Below, in pieces: positions 36,335 through 45,810 of a stretch of DNA of 64,000 bases (its first letter is position 1; every line of letters begins with the position of its first letter). The position numbers and the translations under genes are program-made. This DNA is from Roseovarius litorisediminis (GTDB lineage: Bacteria; Pseudomonadota; Alphaproteobacteria; Rhodobacterales; Rhodobacteraceae): NCBI RefSeq assembly GCF_900172295.1, contig NZ_FWFL01000002.1, positions 496,001 through 560,000 on the forward strand, written 5' to 3'. Below the pieces are notes generated by a model, which made no database searches, was not told the origin of the DNA, and saw only the letters and a program-made list of their open reading frames with translations.

Positions 36335-37303
36335 TCAGATCAACACAATGGCGATATAGATAAGATAGAGGCTGGTAAGGGCAATACCCCAGGCCCGCCC
36401 GATATCCTGTTTGAAAAAGACGAACGGGATCAGCAACAGCGAGGCACCCAGCATCACCCACAGGTCAAATTTCAAAAATTCGGGATCAACGGGGATGCGT
36501 CCGATCAGCGAGGTGATGCCGATGATGGCCAGCAGGTTGAACATGTTCGACCCGATGACATTGCCAAGCGCGACGTCCGCCTGTTTGCGCAGGGCTGCCA
36601 TGACAGTGGTGGCCAGTTCCGGCAGGGACGTGCCTAGGGCCACCAGCGTCAGCCCGATGACTGAATCGCTGACGCCATATTCGCGGGCGATGATCGAGGC
36701 ATTTTCAACCAGCAGATCCGCGCCAAGAGGCAGGCCGATCAGGCCCAGCACCAGAAAGACAAGGATTTGCCACCAGGGCATATCGGGGTCGGCACCATCG
36801 ACATCTTCGATCCCGTCCGCCTCGCTCAGAGCCAGGGCTGCGGCCATCCTGCGACGGTGACGGGTTGCATCGCGTAGCGCATCGAAAAGAACATAGGCCA
36901 ACGCCGCAAGAAGGACGAGGCCAGAGGTGAAATTAAATTCTCCGGTAAAGGCCAGCCCGATAAACAGGAACGATGCGGCAAGCATGAAAAGATAGGTTTT
37001 CAAGCATTTACAGCCGCTGGTGTGAAGCACTGACAGGATGGCGGGCACACCGAGAACCATCAGGATATTTGCAGTATTTGACCCTACGACATTGCCAAGT
37101 GCCAGGCCGGGTTTGCCTTCCAGCACGGCGTTGACAGAAATCAGAAGTTCCGGCGCCGATGTGCCAAAGGCTACAATGGTCAGGCTAACGATCAGGGCCG
37201 GGATGCCCACCCGAAGGCTGAGGTTCACGGCACCTTTGACCAGCGCATCACCTGCCAGCAACAGGATGACCAGCCCCAAACCGGCAAGAGCCCATGGCAT
37301 CAT
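36335..37303 (-). CDS. Ca2+/cation antiporter (CaCA, YrbG-like)
   Basis: 322 residues, ten to eleven transmembrane helices in two inverted halves. Alpha-repeats: GTSAPELLISVNAVLEGKPGLALGN plus VVGSNTANILMVLG near residue 50, and GTSLPELATTVMAALRKQADVALGN plus VIGSNMFNLLAIIG near 222. These carry the ion-coordinating acidic residues of the K-dependent Na+/Ca2+ exchanger family. The acidic central loop (SEADGIEDVDGADPDMP) is typical. Expels Ca2+ in exchange for Na+ or H+. Overlaps the small zinc-ribbon gene by 4 bp. Confidence 0.93.
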   Translation of the reverse strand: MMPWALAGLGLVILLLAGDALVKGAVNLSLRVGIPALIVSLTIVAFGTSAPELLISVNAVLEGKPGLALGNVVGSNTANILMVLGVPAILSVLHTSGCKCLKTYLFMLAASFLFIGLAFTGEFNFTSGLVLLAALAYVLFDALRDATRHRRRMAAALALSEADGIEDVDGADPDMPWWQILVFLVLGLIGLPLGADLLVENASIIAREYGVSDSVIGLTLVALGTSLPELATTVMAALRKQADVALGNVIGSNMFNLLAIIGITSLIGRIPVDPEFLKFDLWVMLGASLLLIPFVFFKQDIGRAWGIALTSLYLIYIAIVLI

Positions 37304-37470
37304 TTAGGTTTGCCCTTCTGGCATGAACACGGCCCCTTGCCGATCCGGTAGCGCCCGCAAATTTTACATTTGGCCGAGGCCAGGCGTTTCTGTCCCGGAA
37401 AGCGCAGCTTGCCGAACATGGCCATGACGCCCATGCCGACCAGAAATAATATGACGACTTTGATTACCAC
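37300..37470 (-). CDS. 56-residue membrane-anchored zinc-ribbon-like protein
   Basis: Starts with a GTG at 37470, 2 bp after the sppA stop (TGA at 37472-37474). The longer reading from an ATG at 37524 would sit inside sppA. N-terminal hydrophobic segment (IKVVILFLVGMGVMAMFG), then FPGQKRLASAKCKICGRYRIGKGPCSCQKGK with CxxC and CxC that could bind zinc. The stop overlaps the antiporter start by 4 bp, so it sits between sppA and the antiporter in one operon. Function unknown. Confidence 0.75.
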   Translation of the reverse strand: MVIKVVILFLVGMGVMAMFGKLRFPGQKRLASAKCKICGRYRIGKGPCSCQKGKPK

Positions 37471-37471
37471 G

Positions 37472-38269
37472 TCAGAGGCCAAACCGTGCGTAGTCGGCCC
37501 GTTCCTCGATAGTAGCGATAGCATCTTGTGCCAGTTCGGCGCCAAAGCGGCGGAGTAACCCGCGTTTGCGGCCATAATTGGCGAAACGCACCTTGTCTCC
37601 ATAAAGCTCTTTCAGTTTGGGAACCGGGTGGGCAGCGCCATCGACAAGGCCCAGCTCAATCGCGCGGCGGCCCAGCCAGAACTCCCCGGTGAACAGATCC
37701 TTTTTGCCACTGAGCTTGTCGCCGCGCCGCGCTGTGACGTGTTCAACAAAGGTGGTGTGCATCTGTTCAAGAATTGATTTAAGGCGGGTTACGTCCTCTT
37801 CCTTTTCGGGCAGGAACGGATCGAGCATGCTTTTGGATTTGACCGAGGTATGCACCCGGCGTTCCAGCCCTTGGCGTGCCAAAAAGACCGGCGCACCGAA
37901 TCCGGCCGAGATGACGCCGATAGACCCCACGACCGAGGCATGATCGACCCAGATATCATCGGCAGCTGTGGCCAGCCAGTAGCCACCCGAGGCGGCGACA
38001 TCTTCGACAAAGGCATGCACGGGAATTTCTTTTTCGTCAGCCAGCCGACGGATGCGCGCGGCAATCAGCGAGGATTGCACAGGCGATCCACCAGGAGAAT
38101 TGATGATCAGGGCCACCGCAGCAGGTTTGCCGCGCTTGAACGCCTTTTCTAATAAAGGCTCCATGACCTCATCGCTAAGCTGTGCCCGGCTGCCTGCCCC
38201 AATCGAGCCGGAAAGCCTGACGATTGCCACTAAGGGCCCGCGGTTAAGAAAAGGGATCCATTGCTTCAT
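37472..38269 (-). CDS. sppA: Signal-peptide peptidase A type serine protease (S49)
   Basis: 265 residues from the ATG at 38269 (MKQWIPFLNRGP); the frame to 38305 lacks an SD. Single S49 repeat: LIINSPGGSPVQSSLIAARIRRLA near residue 75, catalytic Ser in VEDVAASGGYWLATAADDIW near 108, VGSIGVISAGFG near 132 and a Lys in SVKSKSML near 157. Short SppA form like the archaeal and Bacillus type, no N-terminal transmembrane anchor visible, so it is probably associated with the membrane by other means. Degrades cleaved signal peptides. Confidence 0.9.
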   Translation of the reverse strand: MKQWIPFLNRGPLVAIVRLSGSIGAGSRAQLSDEVMEPLLEKAFKRGKPAAVALIINSPGGSPVQSSLIAARIRRLADEKEIPVHAFVEDVAASGGYWLATAADDIWVDHASVVGSIGVISAGFGAPVFLARQGLERRVHTSVKSKSMLDPFLPEKEEDVTRLKSILEQMHTTFVEHVTARRGDKLSGKKDLFTGEFWLGRRAIELGLVDGAAHPVPKLKELYGDKVRFANYGRKRGLLRRFGAELAQDAIATIEERADYARFGL

Positions 38270-38381
38270 GTAGCCCGATTTAGAACGCGTGGGCACGACA
38301 AACAAGGCGCATGACCAAACTGTGTGGCCACAATGCTCAAAAAGACATGTTTGTCGGGCAAATAAGTCACGCGGCCCGAAA

Positions 38382-39143
38382 TCAGCTTTTAATGCGATAC
38401 CCAGTCCTGAAAATCAGCCAGACAAGCGCAAGGCAGATGCCGAGGAACAGCGCGATGGCCAGCAGGCTATACCCAACTGCAACATCTGCGGTGCCAAAGA
38501 ACGACCAGCGAAAACCCGAGATGAGGTAGACCACAGGGTTGAACAGCGTCACGGTCTGCCATGCGGGCGGCAGCATCGATATGGAATAGAAGGAACCTCC
38601 TAAAAACACCAAAGGCGTGATCACCAGCAGCGGGATCAGTTGCAACTGTTGAAAGTTCTCGGCCCATATTCCGATGATGAAGCCGAAAAGCGCAAATGAC
38701 ACGCAGGTCAGCACCAGAAAGGCCATCATCGCGAAAGGGTGCTGAATATCCAGGTCAACGAAAAACTCTGCCGTGGCCAGAATGATCACCCCGATCAGCA
38801 GCGATTTGGTTGCGGCCGCGCCGACATAGCCCAGCACGATTTCCAGAAAATTGATCGGGGCGGATAAAAGTTCGAATATCGTGCCGATGAATTTTGGAAA
38901 GTAGATGCCGAAAGATGCATTGCTGATCGATTGGGTCATCACGCTGAGCATGATCAGTCCCGGCACAATGAAGGCGCCATAGCTGACCCCTTCGACCTCA
39001 TCGATCCGGCTGCCGATGGCGGCGCCGAAGACCACGAAATACAGCGATGTTGATATGACCGGTGACAGCAGGCTTTCCATTACGGTTCGAAAAAATCGTT
39101 TCATCTCATAAAGATAAATCGCCCAGATTGCATGCAGGTTCAT
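38382..39143 (-). CDS. ABC-2 type exporter permease (YadH-like)
   Basis: 253 residues, six transmembrane helices, ABC2_membrane domain: [20 protein letters not shown] at the N-terminus, [34 protein letters not shown] near 180, which is the conserved extracellular re-entry region of this family. Partner of the ATPase gene, whose stop overlaps its start by 4 bp. Export substrate unknown; YadGH-type exporters are linked to envelope glycans or lipids. Confidence 0.92.
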   Translation of the reverse strand: MNLHAIWAIYLYEMKRFFRTVMESLLSPVISTSLYFVVFGAAIGSRIDEVEGVSYGAFIVPGLIMLSVMTQSISNASFGIYFPKFIGTIFELLSAPINFLEIVLGYVGAAATKSLLIGVIILATAEFFVDLDIQHPFAMMAFLVLTCVSFALFGFIIGIWAENFQQLQLIPLLVITPLVFLGGSFYSISMLPPAWQTVTLFNPVVYLISGFRWSFFGTADVAVGYSLLAIALFLGICLALVWLIFRTGYRIKS

Positions 39144-40069
39144 GCCGCGCCCTCCTTGACCAGGCCTACAAAAATCTCTTCCAGGCTGCTTTGCGTGGTC
39201 TGGATGTCGCGCAGCGACAGACCTTCTTTTGAAAGGGCTTGCAGCAGGCGGGTGATGCCGGTGCCATCGCCGCGGGTGTCATAGTGGTAGCTGAGCGTTC
39301 GCCCGTCTGCCCCCAGTTCTAGATCATAGTCCGACAAAGAGGCAGGCACGGCCGATACCGGGTCTTTCAGATCTATACGCAGGGTCTTGCGGCCCATCCG
39401 CTTCATCAGTGCATCTTTTTCTTCGACCAGCAGAATCTCACCATGGTTGATCACGCCCACGCGGTCGGCGATCGCCTCGGCCTCTTCGATATAATGGGTG
39501 GTCAGGATGATGGTGACGCCGTCGGCGCGAAGACCCTCGACAATCTTCCACATGTCGCGACGCAGTTCGACATCGACGCCCGCCGTGGGTTCATCCAGAA
39601 ACAGAACGCGCGGTTCGTGGCACAGTGCCTTGGCGATCAGCACACGGCGTTTCATCCCACCCGAAAGCTCGCGGATGCGGCTGTGGCGCTTGTCCCAAAG
39701 CGACAGTTGCCGAAGGATTCGTTCTATCAGCGCATCATCGCGGTTTTTACCAAAAAGCCCACGCGAAAACCTTACCGTATTTATCACCCTTTCAAAGGGT
39801 TCCAGCGCCACTTCTTGCGGGACCAATCCAATCAGGCTGCGGGCCTGCCGGTAGCTGGTTATGATGTCGTGGCCGTCCACGGTGGCGGTGCCGCCCGTGG
39901 GCGAGGTGATGCCGCACAGAATTGAGATCAGGGTTGTCTTGCCCGCCCCGTTTGGCCCGAGCAGGGCCAGAATCTCGCCCTGCTCTATGCTTATGGAAAC
40001 GCTTTTCAGGGCCTCGAACCCGCCTTGGTAGACCTTGCTCAGGTCGTTGACTTTGACAATGGTCGCCAT
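39140..40069 (-). CDS. ABC-2 type exporter ATPase (YadG-like)
   Basis: 309 residues from the ATG at 40069 with SD GGAGAAACG; the frame to 40192 is unsupported. Walker [14 protein letters not shown] near residue 38, signature [15 protein letters not shown] near 138, Walker [13 protein letters not shown] near 157 and H-loop [10 protein letters not shown] near 190. The C-terminal extra domain ([15 protein letters not shown] to the end) is as in YadG/CcmA-like proteins. Energises the exporter with the downstream permease. Confidence 0.94.
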   Translation of the reverse strand: MATIVKVNDLSKVYQGGFEALKSVSISIEQGEILALLGPNGAGKTTLISILCGITSPTGGTATVDGHDIITSYRQARSLIGLVPQEVALEPFERVINTVRFSRGLFGKNRDDALIERILRQLSLWDKRHSRIRELSGGMKRRVLIAKALCHEPRVLFLDEPTAGVDVELRRDMWKIVEGLRADGVTIILTTHYIEEAEAIADRVGVINHGEILLVEEKDALMKRMGRKTLRIDLKDPVSAVPASLSDYDLELGADGRTLSYHYDTRGDGTGITRLLQALSKEGLSLRDIQTTQSSLEEIFVGLVKEGAA

Positions 40070-40242
40070 CGCGTTTCTCCGCTGGTTTTCCGGCAACCTA
40101 ATCAAATGGTCGCCAAGTGCAATTGTCAGGGTGCGCAGGGTCGTCTGTGCGAAGGTGCAGAAAGGCCGGGACAGAAAAGCACAAACAGGCATGACGTTGC
40201 CGACGCGGACGTGTTAGAGGCCAGCTTGAAAGGACTCGCCCT

Positions 40243-41229
40243 ATGACCCGTCAGACCACCAGCCACAACTCTGCTGCGGGCATTGGTATCATCCTAATTG
40301 CCATGCTGGCTATTTCGTTCAACGACATGCTGATCAAGTTTTTGTCGGGTGGTTATCCGTTGCATCAGATGGTCTTTACCCGCTCGGCCATCGGTATCTG
40401 CTTTAGCCTGATTCTGGTGCAGTTCGAGGGCGGTTGGGGTATCCTGAAAACGAAGACGCCCGGCCTGCATCTGCTGCGTGGGGTGATGATTGTGGTTGCG
40501 AACATGTCCTTTTTCGCAGCATTGGCGGCGTTGCCGTTGGCCGAAACCACTGCGATCTTTTTTGTGGCGCCACTGATGATTACCCTGCTGAGCATCCCTG
40601 TACTGGGCGAGAAAGTTGGCCCGCTGCGGATTGGAGCGGTCATTGTCGGCTTTGTCGGTGTGGTCATCATGACGCGGCCCTGGCACAGCGGATCAGAGAG
40701 GGAAGCACCGTTATATGTCTATTTGCTACCCATTCTGAGCGCATTTACCTATGCGGCCAATCAGGTCCTGACCCGCAAGCTGGGCATGGTGTCAAAGGCA
40801 TCGGCGCTGGCAGTTTATGTGCAGGCGGTTTTCATCCTTGTCAGTTTGGGATTTTGGGCCGTGGCCGGTGACGGGCGTTTTGTAGATGGCATGGATAACC
40901 CTAGTCTGATTTTCCTGTTGCGGGCCTGGGTCTGGCCACAGGGCAATGATATATATCTATTTCTGGGACTTGGATTAAATTCGGCCATTATTGGCTACAC
41001 GCTGGCACAGGCATATCGGATGGCCGACGCGGCCACGGTGGCGCCCTTTGAATATGCCGGTCTGCCTCTGGCGATATTCTGGGGTTGGTTGATCTGGGGC
41101 AACCTGCCAAGTCCGGTTGTTTTTGCAGGGATTTCGTTAATCCTGGGGTCCGGCTTGTTTGTTTTTCTGCGCGAACGTCAGCGCAACCGGCCCCTTGTCA
41201 GCCGGAAACGGGTGCATCGCCGCTATTGA
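40243..41229 (+). CDS. EamA/DMT family permease
   Basis: 328 residues, ten hydrophobic segments in two repeats (IGIILIAMLAISFNDMLIKFLSGGYPLHQMVFTR at the start; FALNSAII-like QAYRMADAATVAPFEYAGLPLAIFWGWLIWG in the second half, the EamA fingerprint AxxxxxAxxxAPFxY). A basic cytosolic C-terminus (RERQRNRPLVSRKRVHRRY). Substrate unknown. Divergent from the exporter operon; SD GAAAGGACT. Confidence 0.88.
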   Translation: MTRQTTSHNSAAGIGIILIAMLAISFNDMLIKFLSGGYPLHQMVFTRSAIGICFSLILVQFEGGWGILKTKTPGLHLLRGVMIVVANMSFFAALAALPLAETTAIFFVAPLMITLLSIPVLGEKVGPLRIGAVIVGFVGVVIMTRPWHSGSEREAPLYVYLLPILSAFTYAANQVLTRKLGMVSKASALAVYVQAVFILVSLGFWAVAGDGRFVDGMDNPSLIFLLRAWVWPQGNDIYLFLGLGLNSAIIGYTLAQAYRMADAATVAPFEYAGLPLAIFWGWLIWGNLPSPVVFAGISLILGSGLFVFLRERQRNRPLVSRKRVHRRY

Positions 41230-41278
41230 CCTTGCGGCCCCTGTGCGTTGCTTTGGGGCAGGCAGAGGGAGTTGCGAA

Positions 41279-42370
41279 ATGTTGCAGGGTATTCGCGTGG
41301 TCGAGTTTGAGGGGCTGGGGCCCGGGCCGTTTGCCGCTATGATGCTGGCCGATCTTGGGGCCGAGGTGATTGTGATCCATCGCCCCGGCGCAGGCAATCC
41401 GGTGGCGGGCGGGACCAATCTTCTGGACCGGGGGAAGAAATCCATTGTGCTGAATCTGAAGCTGCCCGCTGACCTGACAATAGCCAAGGCGCTGATTTCC
41501 ACAGCGGATGCGCTGATTGAAGGGTTCAGGCCGGGGGTGATGGAACGTTTGGGACTGGGGCCGGACGAGATGCAGCACGAAAACCCCAAGCTGGTTTACG
41601 GCCGCATGACGGGATGGGGGCAGGATGGGCCCAAGTCACGGATGGCAGGGCATGATCTGAACTATCTCGCCACATCCGGGGCGCTTTGGTATGCCTCGGA
41701 AGCCGCATCGCCACCGCTCACACCGCCAACACTGTTGGGGGATGTGGGGGGCGGCGCGCTTTATCTGGTGGCGGGAATCCTGGCGGGCCTGCTGAAGGCG
41801 GCGAGAACCGGAGTGGGCACGGTGGTGGATGCGGCGATTGTGGATGGCTCAGCCCATATGATGGCTTTGCTGATGTCAATGGCGCCAAGTGGCAACCTGT
41901 TGAAAGAACGCGGGAAAAGCCTGCTGGACGGGCCACACTGGTCGCGCACCTACGCCTGTGCCTGTGGCGGGTATCTGAGTGTGCAATGCCTTGAACCTAG
42001 GTTTTACGCCGAGTTTCTGCACCGTCTGAACCTGGGTGAAGATCCGGTATTCGCCTCGCAGAATGACCCGGCGCAATGGCCTGAACAGACCCGCGCACTG
42101 GCGGAAATTCTGGCCGCAGAACCTTTGGTATATTGGGCGGAAATATTTGAAAATTCAGACGCTTGTGCCGCACCTGTGCTGGCTCCGCAAGAGGCCGGGA
42201 GAGATCCGCACATGGCCGCGCGCAAGGTCTGGTCCACCAAAGATGGCCTGTTGCAGCCCGCTCCGGCGCCGCGATTTGACGGACACGACCAAAGCCCCGG
42301 ACCGGTCCCGGAGCGGGGGCAACATGGTGATGATCTGCGCGCGGGACTGGCCCGCATGGCGCTAATCTGA
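41279..42370 (+). CDS. CaiB/BaiF family CoA-transferase / racemase
   Basis: 363 residues from the ATG at 41279 (MLQGIRVVEFEGLGPGPFAAMMLADLGA); an upstream in-frame ATG at 41159 lies within the EamA gene. Class III CoA-transferase fold: RGKKSIVLNLK near 45, YGRMTGWGQDGP near 106, GHDLNYLATSG near 121 (with the catalytic Asp nearby: AGHDLNY) and GTVVDAAIVDGSAHM near 180. These points match alpha-methylacyl-CoA racemase. Substrate not certain; the racemase is the closest named member. Confidence 0.9.
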   Translation: MLQGIRVVEFEGLGPGPFAAMMLADLGAEVIVIHRPGAGNPVAGGTNLLDRGKKSIVLNLKLPADLTIAKALISTADALIEGFRPGVMERLGLGPDEMQHENPKLVYGRMTGWGQDGPKSRMAGHDLNYLATSGALWYASEAASPPLTPPTLLGDVGGGALYLVAGILAGLLKAARTGVGTVVDAAIVDGSAHMMALLMSMAPSGNLLKERGKSLLDGPHWSRTYACACGGYLSVQCLEPRFYAEFLHRLNLGEDPVFASQNDPAQWPEQTRALAEILAAEPLVYWAEIFENSDACAAPVLAPQEAGRDPHMAARKVWSTKDGLLQPAPAPRFDGHDQSPGPVPERGQHGDDLRAGLARMALI

Positions 42371-42511
42371 CAAGGGGCAGTAACCCGAAGGGCCGGACAG
42401 CTTTTTGGCGGGTCGGAGGTGATACCAAACCGATCCCTTGGCGCGGGCCGATTAAATGACTATCTAGTCGCTTCGCTGGACAGTCACCGCCGCCGCCGAT
42501 AGGACACACCA

Positions 42512-42988
42512 ATGGCCAAGCCGAAGGAAAATCCGAACTACAAAGTCATCGCCGAGAACCGGCGTGCCCGGTATGATTACGCGATCGAGGATGACATCGA
42601 ATGCGGTATTATACTTGAAGGCTCGGAAGTGAAATCACTGCGGCAGGGCGGCGCGAACATTGCCGAAAGCTATGCCACCGTAGATAACGGTGAGTTGTGG
42701 CTGGTGAACAGCTATATCGCACCTTACGAGCAGGCCAAAACATTCACCCATGAGGAAAAGCGCCGCCGCAAGCTGCTGGTATCCCGCAAAGAGATGGCGC
42801 GGCTGTGGAGTGAAACGCAGCGCAAGGGCATGACGCTGGTGCCGCTGGTATTGTATTTCAACCATCGCGGTCTGGCCAAGTTAAAGATCGGTATCGCCAA
42901 GGGTAAACAGAACCACGACAAGCGCGAGACCGAAGCCAAGCGTGACTGGAACCGGCAAAAACAGCGCTTGTTGAAGGATCACGGTTGA
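42512..42988 (+). CDS. smpB: SsrA-binding protein
   Basis: 158 residues. [40 protein letters not shown] (first half) and [29 protein letters not shown] (second half) are the SmpB signature; the basic C-terminal tail [16 protein letters not shown] inserts into the ribosomal channel. Brings tmRNA to stalled ribosomes for trans-translation. No tmRNA gene is seen in this window. Confidence 0.97.
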   Translation: MAKPKENPNYKVIAENRRARYDYAIEDDIECGIILEGSEVKSLRQGGANIAESYATVDNGELWLVNSYIAPYEQAKTFTHEEKRRRKLLVSRKEMARLWSETQRKGMTLVPLVLYFNHRGLAKLKIGIAKGKQNHDKRETEAKRDWNRQKQRLLKDHG

Positions 42989-43066
42989 GAGCAGGGGATT
43001 TACCCAAGGGTTTTTCCTCTTAGGACAGGGTTTGTTACTCTGGTGGGTTTCAGTCAGTGAAACCGA

Positions 43067-43357
43067 GTGAGTGTGTTTGTGGAACTTCTTATCAGTCTTA
43101 TTTCAGGTGCGGTTGGCGGCAATGTCGCCGGAGACCTGATGAAGAATTTCAACCTTGGAGTGCTGGGAAATTCGATTGCCGGGATCGTCGGTGGTGTTCT
43201 GGGCGGGCAGATTCTGGCGTCCTTGGGGGCAGGTGGCCTGGCGGCCTCCGGTGGGATGGATGCCGGTGCGATCGGCGGTCAGGTGGCGTCGGGTGGTGTT
43301 GGTGGCGGGGTCGCCATGGTGATCGTCGGGCTGGTCAAGAAACTGCTGGTAAAATGA
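43067..43357 (+). CDS. Small glycine-rich membrane protein
   Basis: 96 residues, GTG start at 43067. Two hydrophobic parts with Gly-zipper spacing: LISLISGAVGGNVAGDLM and GNSIAGIVGGVLGGQILASLGAG, then VASGGVGGGVAMVIVGLVKKLLVK. No named domain; pattern resembles glycine-zipper transmembrane proteins that form oligomers. Weak SD. Stands alone between smpB and sseA. Coding status is likely from the membrane pattern and in-frame length, but not certain. Confidence 0.65.
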   Translation: MSVFVELLISLISGAVGGNVAGDLMKNFNLGVLGNSIAGIVGGVLGGQILASLGAGGLAASGGMDAGAIGGQVASGGVGGGVAMVIVGLVKKLLVK

Positions 43358-43447
43358 CGCAGGATTAAAAGGCATCAGAGCATGGCTTGGCCTTGCTCTT
43401 TGGACCTGTAGAAGGTACGCAGGGCGCGTCTTGAACCGGGGGCGCCC

Positions 43448-44302
43448 ATGGCACTTGATGATCCGAAAACACTTGTTTCCACTGACTGGCTGCAAAGCCA
43501 CCTGAAAGACCCTGATCTTAGGGTGCTGGATGGCACGTGGTTCATGCCGTCCGACGGGCGCGATGCGAAGGCGGAATATCACGCTGCGCATATCCCCGGC
43601 GCGCGGTTTTTCGATATAGATGACATCAGCGACAGCCGGTCGGACCTGCCGCATATGGCACCTCCGGTTGAAAAGTTCATGTCGCGTCTGCGCGCCCTGG
43701 GTGTCGGCGACGGGCATCAGGTGGTGGTCTATGACGCCCATGGCCTGTTTTCTGCCGCGCGCGTGTGGTGGCTGTTCAAGCTGATGGGCCAGGACAATAT
43801 CGCCGTACTGGACGGCGGGCTGCCCAAATGGCAGGCCGAAGGCCGCGAGATTGAGGATCTGCCCCCCGTTGTGCGCGACAGGCACATGACGGTGCGGCGG
43901 CAGAATCATCTGGTCAAGGATGTCACCCAGGTGTCGGCGGCCTCGAAGCTGGGGGATTACGAAATTCTGGATGCACGATCCGCCGGGCGGTTCCGGGGCG
44001 AGACACCCGAGCCGCGCGACGGACTGCGCAGCGGGCATATTCCGGGGTCAAAGAATGTTCCCTATACCGCGTTGCTGTCCGAGGACGGCACGATGAAAGA
44101 CCCAGACGCACTGCGCGCGGTCTTTGACGCGGTGGGCCTGGATGCCGCCAAGCCGGTGATCACCACCTGTGGGTCGGGTGTGACGGCAGCGATCATCAAC
44201 CTTGCACTGGCGCGGATCGGTAGAACCGACCACGCGCTTTATGACGGATCCTGGACGGAATGGGGGGCCTTTCCCACCCTACCCGTCGCCACCGGAGAAT
44301 AA
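43448..44302 (+). CDS. sseA: 3-mercaptopyruvate sulfurtransferase (two rhodanese domains)
   Basis: 284 residues. First rhodanese-like domain 5-140 (catalytically inert, VLDGTWFMPSDGRDA, VYDAHGLFSAARVWWLFK) and second 160-284 with the active loop CGSGVTA near residue 238. The CGSGVTA form favours mercaptopyruvate sulfurtransferase over thiosulfate sulfurtransferase. Transfers sulfur from 3-mercaptopyruvate to thiophilic acceptors. Next gene begins 3 bp after the stop. Confidence 0.93.
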   Translation: MALDDPKTLVSTDWLQSHLKDPDLRVLDGTWFMPSDGRDAKAEYHAAHIPGARFFDIDDISDSRSDLPHMAPPVEKFMSRLRALGVGDGHQVVVYDAHGLFSAARVWWLFKLMGQDNIAVLDGGLPKWQAEGREIEDLPPVVRDRHMTVRRQNHLVKDVTQVSAASKLGDYEILDARSAGRFRGETPEPRDGLRSGHIPGSKNVPYTALLSEDGTMKDPDALRAVFDAVGLDAAKPVITTCGSGVTAAIINLALARIGRTDHALYDGSWTEWGAFPTLPVATGE

Positions 44303-44305
44303 GCA

Positions 44306-45490
44306 ATGTTTTCCAATCTCAAACAGCAGCCCGCCGACAAGATACTGGCGCTTATTCAGGCCTTTCGTGAAGATCCGCGGGAGAACAAGATTGATCTGGG
44401 TGTGGGCGTCTACAAAAACGCCCAGGGCCAGACCCCGATCATGCGCGCCGTCAAGGCGGCCGAGCGCAAACTTTGGGAAGAAGAGACCACAAAAACCTAT
44501 GTCACGCTGGCCGGGGACGCGGCGTTTTCTGATACGATGATTTCGCTGGTGCTGGGCGATGCTGTGGCCCGTGATCGGGTGGCGGCAGTGGCCACGCCCG
44601 GAGGGACAGGGGCCGTGCGTCAGGCGTTTGAGCTTGTGCAGATGGCCAACCCGGACGCGCGGGTTTTTGTGTCGGACCCGACCTGGCCCAACCATCTGAG
44701 CATTTTAAAGCATCTCGGCATTGAAACCGTGACCTACAGGTATTTCGACACCGAGACCTGTGGTGTGGATTTCGGTGCCATGATGGCCGATCTGGATCAG
44801 GTGAAAGCGGGCGATCTGGTGCTGTTGCATGGCTGTTGCCACAACCCGACGGGCGCCAACCTCAACCTGATGCAGTGGCAGCAGGTTGTTGATCTGTTGA
44901 ATGCCAAAGGCGCTGTCCCGATGATCGACATTGCCTATCAGGGTTTCGGCGATGGTCTGGACAAGGACGCTGCCGCCACCCGGTTGGTGGCGGCCAATTG
45001 CCCCGAGGCACTGATTGCGGCAAGCTGTTCAAAGAATTTCGGTATCTACCGCGAGCGGACCGGCCTGTTGATGGCCGTTGCACAGGAAAAGGGCCTGCAT
45101 GGCGTGATGCAGGGCAATCTGGCCTATCTCAGCCGGCAGAATTATTCCTTCCCGCCTGATCACGGTGGCAAGCTTGTAAGCATCGTACTGAGCGACGATG
45201 TGTTGCGTGCCGACTGGCAGGTCGAACTGGAAGAGGTGCGGCAGGGCATGCTGGCACTGCGCGAGCAGTTGGCGGACGAATTGCGGCGGCTTTCGGGATC
45301 GGACAGGTTTGGTTTTCTGGCGCAGCATCGCGGCATGTTTTCACGACTGGGGGCGTCGCCCGACAAGGTGGAAAGGTTACGCGCCGAGCACGGGATTTAC
45401 ATGGTCGGCGACAGTCGGATGAACATTGCCGGGCTGAATTCCCGGACGGTACCGGTGCTGGCGCAGGCGATCATTGACGTTGGTATCTGA
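44306..45490 (+). CDS. Aromatic/aspartate aminotransferase (class I)
   Basis: 394 residues, fold type I PLP enzyme of the TyrB/AspC subgroup Iab: N-terminal PADKILALIQAFREDPRENKIDLGVGVYKNAQG, LHGCCHNPTGANL near 174 (where TyrB has HGCCHNPTG), the PLP lysine in AASCSKNFGIYRERTG near 235 and SRMNIAGLN with the substrate-carboxylate Arg near 372. Interconverts aromatic amino acids or aspartate with their keto acids. Co-transcribed with sseA (3-bp gap); together they could handle cysteine transamination to mercaptopyruvate and its desulfuration. Confidence 0.93.
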   Translation: MFSNLKQQPADKILALIQAFREDPRENKIDLGVGVYKNAQGQTPIMRAVKAAERKLWEEETTKTYVTLAGDAAFSDTMISLVLGDAVARDRVAAVATPGGTGAVRQAFELVQMANPDARVFVSDPTWPNHLSILKHLGIETVTYRYFDTETCGVDFGAMMADLDQVKAGDLVLLHGCCHNPTGANLNLMQWQQVVDLLNAKGAVPMIDIAYQGFGDGLDKDAAATRLVAANCPEALIAASCSKNFGIYRERTGLLMAVAQEKGLHGVMQGNLAYLSRQNYSFPPDHGGKLVSIVLSDDVLRADWQVELEEVRQGMLALREQLADELRRLSGSDRFGFLAQHRGMFSRLGASPDKVERLRAEHGIYMVGDSRMNIAGLNSRTVPVLAQAIIDVGI

Positions 45491-45810
45491 GCGGGCAGAC
45501 CTTTCACGACCCGGTCATGCGGTGCAAGAGAACGCCAGCCTGATCCGAATAAGCGCGCTTATCGCGCGCGCCTGATCCCTCGTCAGACTTGCCTGACTCA
45601 GTGTAAATGGCAGCGTGACGCACAAATGCGGATTTAGCGCGTGTTGCGGATCTTGACCCGAGTATTTCCTGCTATGCCCATGAGAGTGGTAAAGTGACAC
45701 ATCTGTTGCGAGATTGCGCCTTGGGCGCGTATAATATGTGGGTTGAATTGTGTGGCAGGGAGTTACGCCCTACACCGGCAGGCAGATAAAAACAGAACAA
45801 AGATTGCGCC
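45491..45810. other. Intergenic region with a palindrome and a promoter
   Basis: No gene seen. It has a perfect 14-bp palindrome, ATAAGCGCGCTTAT (45549-45562), which could be an operator, and the promoter at 45706-45735 for the glycan operon. Confidence 0.6.
45706..45735 (+). promoter_or_regulatory. Sigma-70 promoter for the glycan gene set
   Basis: TTGCGA (45706-45711), 18-bp spacer, TATAAT (45730-45735), a perfect -10. It is 76 bp before the first gene of the surface-glycan region. Confidence 0.65.

Noticed and set aside
41159..41278. Longer N-terminus for the CaiB-type protein
   Set aside because: Would lie in the coding end of the EamA gene; the MLQGIRVVEF start matches the family.
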